The notes beneath the pieces are model-generated. The model was not told where the DNA came from. It ran no database searches and saw nothing but the letters and a program-made list of their open reading frames with translations. Source: Clostridiaceae bacterium (GTDB lineage Bacteria; Bacillota; Clostridia; Oscillospirales; Acutalibacteraceae). Taken from it: a stretch of DNA of 7,389 nucleotides. The stretch is from contig JAEDML010000061.1 of assembly GCA_016303035.1 (NCBI GenBank), positions 1 to 7,389 of the forward strand, read 5' to 3'. Made by a program: the position numbers and the translations under genes. The first letter of the stretch is position 1. Each line of letters starts with the position of its first letter. Below are positions 6,649 to 7,389 of the stretch, piece by piece.

Positions 6649-6735
6649 GCAAATATGAAAGACGGTTGCAAATATGCAATTTTGGGTTGCACGGTTACAA
6701 TAAAAGAAACATTCTATAATAGAAATGCAAATATG
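6649..6735. repeat. Cluster of GCAAATATG motifs in the divergent promoter region
   Basis: Exact copies of GCAAATATG lie at 6649-6657, 6668-6676 and 6727-6735. A further exact copy is at 6138-6146 and a one-base variant (GCAAATATT) at 6225-6233. The copies at 6649 and 6727 share the longer GCAAATATGAAAG. One flanks the minus-strand -35 and one lies at the predicted +1 of the plus-strand gene, as expected of operators. The binding protein is unknown; the XRE protein encoded next is the simplest candidate. Confidence 0.5.
6694..6720 (+). promoter_or_regulatory. Probable promoter of the XRE gene
   Basis: A perfect -10 box TATAAT at 6715-6720 lies 28 bases before the start codon. The -35 is weak: GTTACA (6694-6699, four of six) at a short 15-base spacing, and nothing better at 17. 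Transcription would start near 6727, on the GCAAATATG copy there. Confidence 0.5.
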
Positions 6736-6748
6736 AAAGGAACAGTGT

Positions 6749-7120
6749 ATGAACACTAACGATTTAAAAAAATTAAAGGTTGAAAGCAAGCTGACAACAA
6801 AACAGATATCTGATTTGAGCGGAATTCCGGAAAGCACTATAAGCAGAATTCTTTCGGGACAAACCGACAATCCGTCCTTTGATACAATCTGTGCAATTGT
6901 TAAGGCAATGGGCGGTTCTCTTGATAAACTTACCGATATAACGACCGGTTCCGATTCTAAGGATTTAGCATCGCTTGTTGCGCTTTATGAAAAAATTGTT
7001 TCCGAAAAGAATCGGTATATTAAGATGCTTATTACTATCTGCTGTGTTTTGGTTGCCGTGTTGATTTTTATTATACTTTTAGACGCGGCGAACGGCACAA
7101 TCGGATTTGTAAGATACTGA
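6749..7120 (+). CDS. Membrane-anchored XRE-type helix-turn-helix protein
   Basis: Predicted DNA-binding protein of 123 residues. An N-terminal XRE/Cro-CI domain (about 5-63) shows TTKQISDLSGIPESTISRIL as helices two and three, then GQTDNPSFDTICAIVKAMGGSLDKL, the standard end of the fold. A charged linker, probably a short coiled coil (about 70-91), leads to one hydrophobic helix (about 92-111, MLITICCVLVAVLIFIILL) and a short tail. The protein should therefore hold its DNA-binding domain at the inner face of the membrane, with the tail outside. The ATG at 6749 has AAAGGA (6736-6741) seven bases upstream. It lies divergent to the DUF6514-like gene with repeated motifs between, suggesting control of itself and that neighbour (inference). 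What the membrane part senses, if anything, cannot be seen. Domain calls are secure; targets unknown. Confidence 0.85.
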   Translation: MNTNDLKKLKVESKLTTKQISDLSGIPESTISRILSGQTDNPSFDTICAIVKAMGGSLDKLTDITTGSDSKDLASLVALYEKIVSEKNRYIKMLITICCVLVAVLIFIILLDAANGTIGFVRY

Positions 7121-7123
7121 ACA

Positions 7124-7183
7124 GAAGAGCAGAGTTTCAACCTAATGGTTAGAACTCTGCTCTTTGGCCCGCCTGAAGGGATT
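7124..7183. repeat. Direct repeat copy 1: hairpin plus tRNA-Arg 3'-end stub
   Basis: Sixty bases matching 7290-7349 at 58 positions. It holds a long hairpin (7125-7142 with 7147-7164) and then, on the minus strand, AATCCCTTCAGGCGGGCCA (7183-7165): the last 19 bases of the tRNA-Arg including CCA, without the rest of the tRNA. Identity stops at 7184, within the T loop. It begins four bases after the XRE stop codon. Confidence 0.85.
7125..7164. terminator. Hairpin after the XRE gene, likely terminator
   Basis: An 18-pair stem, AAGAGCAGAGTTTCAACC with GGTTAGAACTCTGCTCTT, has one wobble, one mismatch and a TAAT loop. It is followed by a single further T on the plus strand, so the T tract is short (TCTTT). 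It stands four bases after the XRE stop and is the only candidate terminator for that gene, but it seems to have arrived as part of the duplicated tRNA-end segment. Confidence 0.55.
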
Positions 7184-7289
7184 TTGTCTCGGCACTGCCG
7201 TGCCTATCGCCTCGCTTTGCTCGTTGCCGCGGCTAAAAAACAGTCCACCGGACTGTTTTTTTACGCCTTGTTCGAATCCCTTCAGAACG
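7184..7289. repeat. Spacer between the direct repeats: structured, repeat-like DNA
   Basis: This 106-base segment has no gene. It contains a small hairpin GGCAC-TGCC-GTGCC (7191-7204), a GC-rich stretch, a strong A/T-flanked hairpin at 7235-7261, and GTTCGAATCCCTTCAG (7270-7285). The last is the T-arm sequence of the neighbouring tRNA in opposite orientation. The layout resembles a dispersed intergenic repeat of clostridial genomes, an impression from memory that is not verified. Confidence 0.4.
7235..7261. terminator. Bidirectional terminator-like hairpin
   Basis: AAAAAACAGTCC (7235-7246), a three-base loop, and GGACTGTTTTTT (7250-7261) form a perfect 12-bp stem with A and T runs at its ends, so either strand would give an RNA hairpin ending in U. 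On the minus strand it lies downstream of the tRNA and its first hairpin and could be the effective terminator there. Confidence 0.65.
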
Positions 7290-7349
7290 GAAGAGCAGAG
7301 CTCCAACCTAATGGTTAGAACTCTGCTCTTTGGCCCGCCTGAAGGGATT
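7290..7349. repeat. Direct repeat copy 2: hairpin plus 3' end of the intact-looking tRNA-Arg
   Basis: Second copy of the 60-base repeat, offset by 166 bases from copy 1. Its hairpin (7291-7308 with 7313-7330, loop of four) pairs fully, with two G-U wobbles, only when read on the minus strand, the strand of the tRNA. It has two C-A mismatches on the plus strand. This copy is therefore probably the original, serving the tRNA transcript, and copy 1 the derived one. Confidence 0.8.
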
Positions 7350-7389
7350 CGAACCCCCGGTCTTCAGAATCGGAATCTGCTGCGTTATC
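7331..7389 (-). tRNA. tRNA-Arg(CCG), 5' part beyond the window
   Basis: Read on the minus strand, the last 59 bases are the 3' part of a tRNA. There is the end of a D arm, an anticodon arm with stem GCAGA/TCTGA (first pair mismatched) around loop TTCCGAT with anticodon CCG (complement of 7371-7373), and a five-base variable region AGACC. The T arm is GGGGG-TTCGAAT-CCCTT with two wobble pairs, followed by acceptor strand CAGGCGG, discriminator G and an encoded CCA (7333-7331). CCG decodes the arginine codon CGG. About 18 bases of the 5' end are missing. Confidence 0.88.

Noticed and set aside
6559..6870. 103-residue minus-strand frame
   Set aside because: It covers the AT-rich divergent promoter region and the start of the XRE gene; its Phe/Ile-rich sequence looks like non-coding translation.

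Overview
The window looks like chromosomal DNA from a low-to-moderate GC Firmicute of class Clostridia, most likely a gut Oscillospiraceae/Ruminococcaceae-type bacterium. This is inferred from strong Shine-Dalgarno sites, sigma-A-like promoters, a YesM-type two-component kinase, a class II xylose isomerase and small clostridial-style regulators. No species can be named from the sequence alone.

Layout. (1) 2-2087, plus strand: the 3' part of a YesM/LytS-type sensor histidine kinase, overlapping by 11 bases a lipoprotein of the ribose-type sugar-binding family. They end at a hairpin terminator shared with the next, convergent gene. (2) 2116-2901, minus strand: an AraC-family regulator with an N-terminal cupin. 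(3) 2902-3015: a compact divergent promoter region with a strong promoter for the regulator, a weaker extended -10 promoter for xylA, and a perfect 17-bp inverted repeat near the predicted xylA start of transcription. (4) 3016-5786, plus strand: xylA (xylose isomerase) and xylB (xylulokinase), 8 bases apart, ended by a strong bidirectional terminator. (5) 5886-6059, minus strand: a small ribbon-helix-helix-like protein. (6) 6060-6748: small-regulator territory with an 18-bp perfect palindrome, an orphan plus-strand promoter, a minus-strand gene for a small DUF6514-like protein, and a divergent promoter region carrying repeated GCAAATATG motifs. (7) 6749-7120, plus strand: an XRE-type DNA-binding protein with a C-terminal membrane anchor. 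(8) 7121-7389: two 60-bp direct repeats, each holding a hairpin and a tRNA 3' end. The second belongs to a real tRNA-Arg(CCG) on the minus strand that runs off the window. The 106 bases between them hold another hairpin and an inverted piece of tRNA T-arm sequence.

How the parts may work together. XylA and XylB convert D-xylose to D-xylulose and then to D-xylulose 5-phosphate, which enters the pentose phosphate pathway. The AraC protein is the obvious local regulator of xylAB. The kinase and sugar-binding lipoprotein form an operon with no transporter genes after them, so the lipoprotein may present xylose or another sugar to the kinase, as XylFII does for LytS in Clostridium beijerinckii. 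The right third is unrelated to xylose. It looks like accessory regulatory DNA ending at a tRNA gene whose 3' end is duplicated, a possible scar of integration or duplication.
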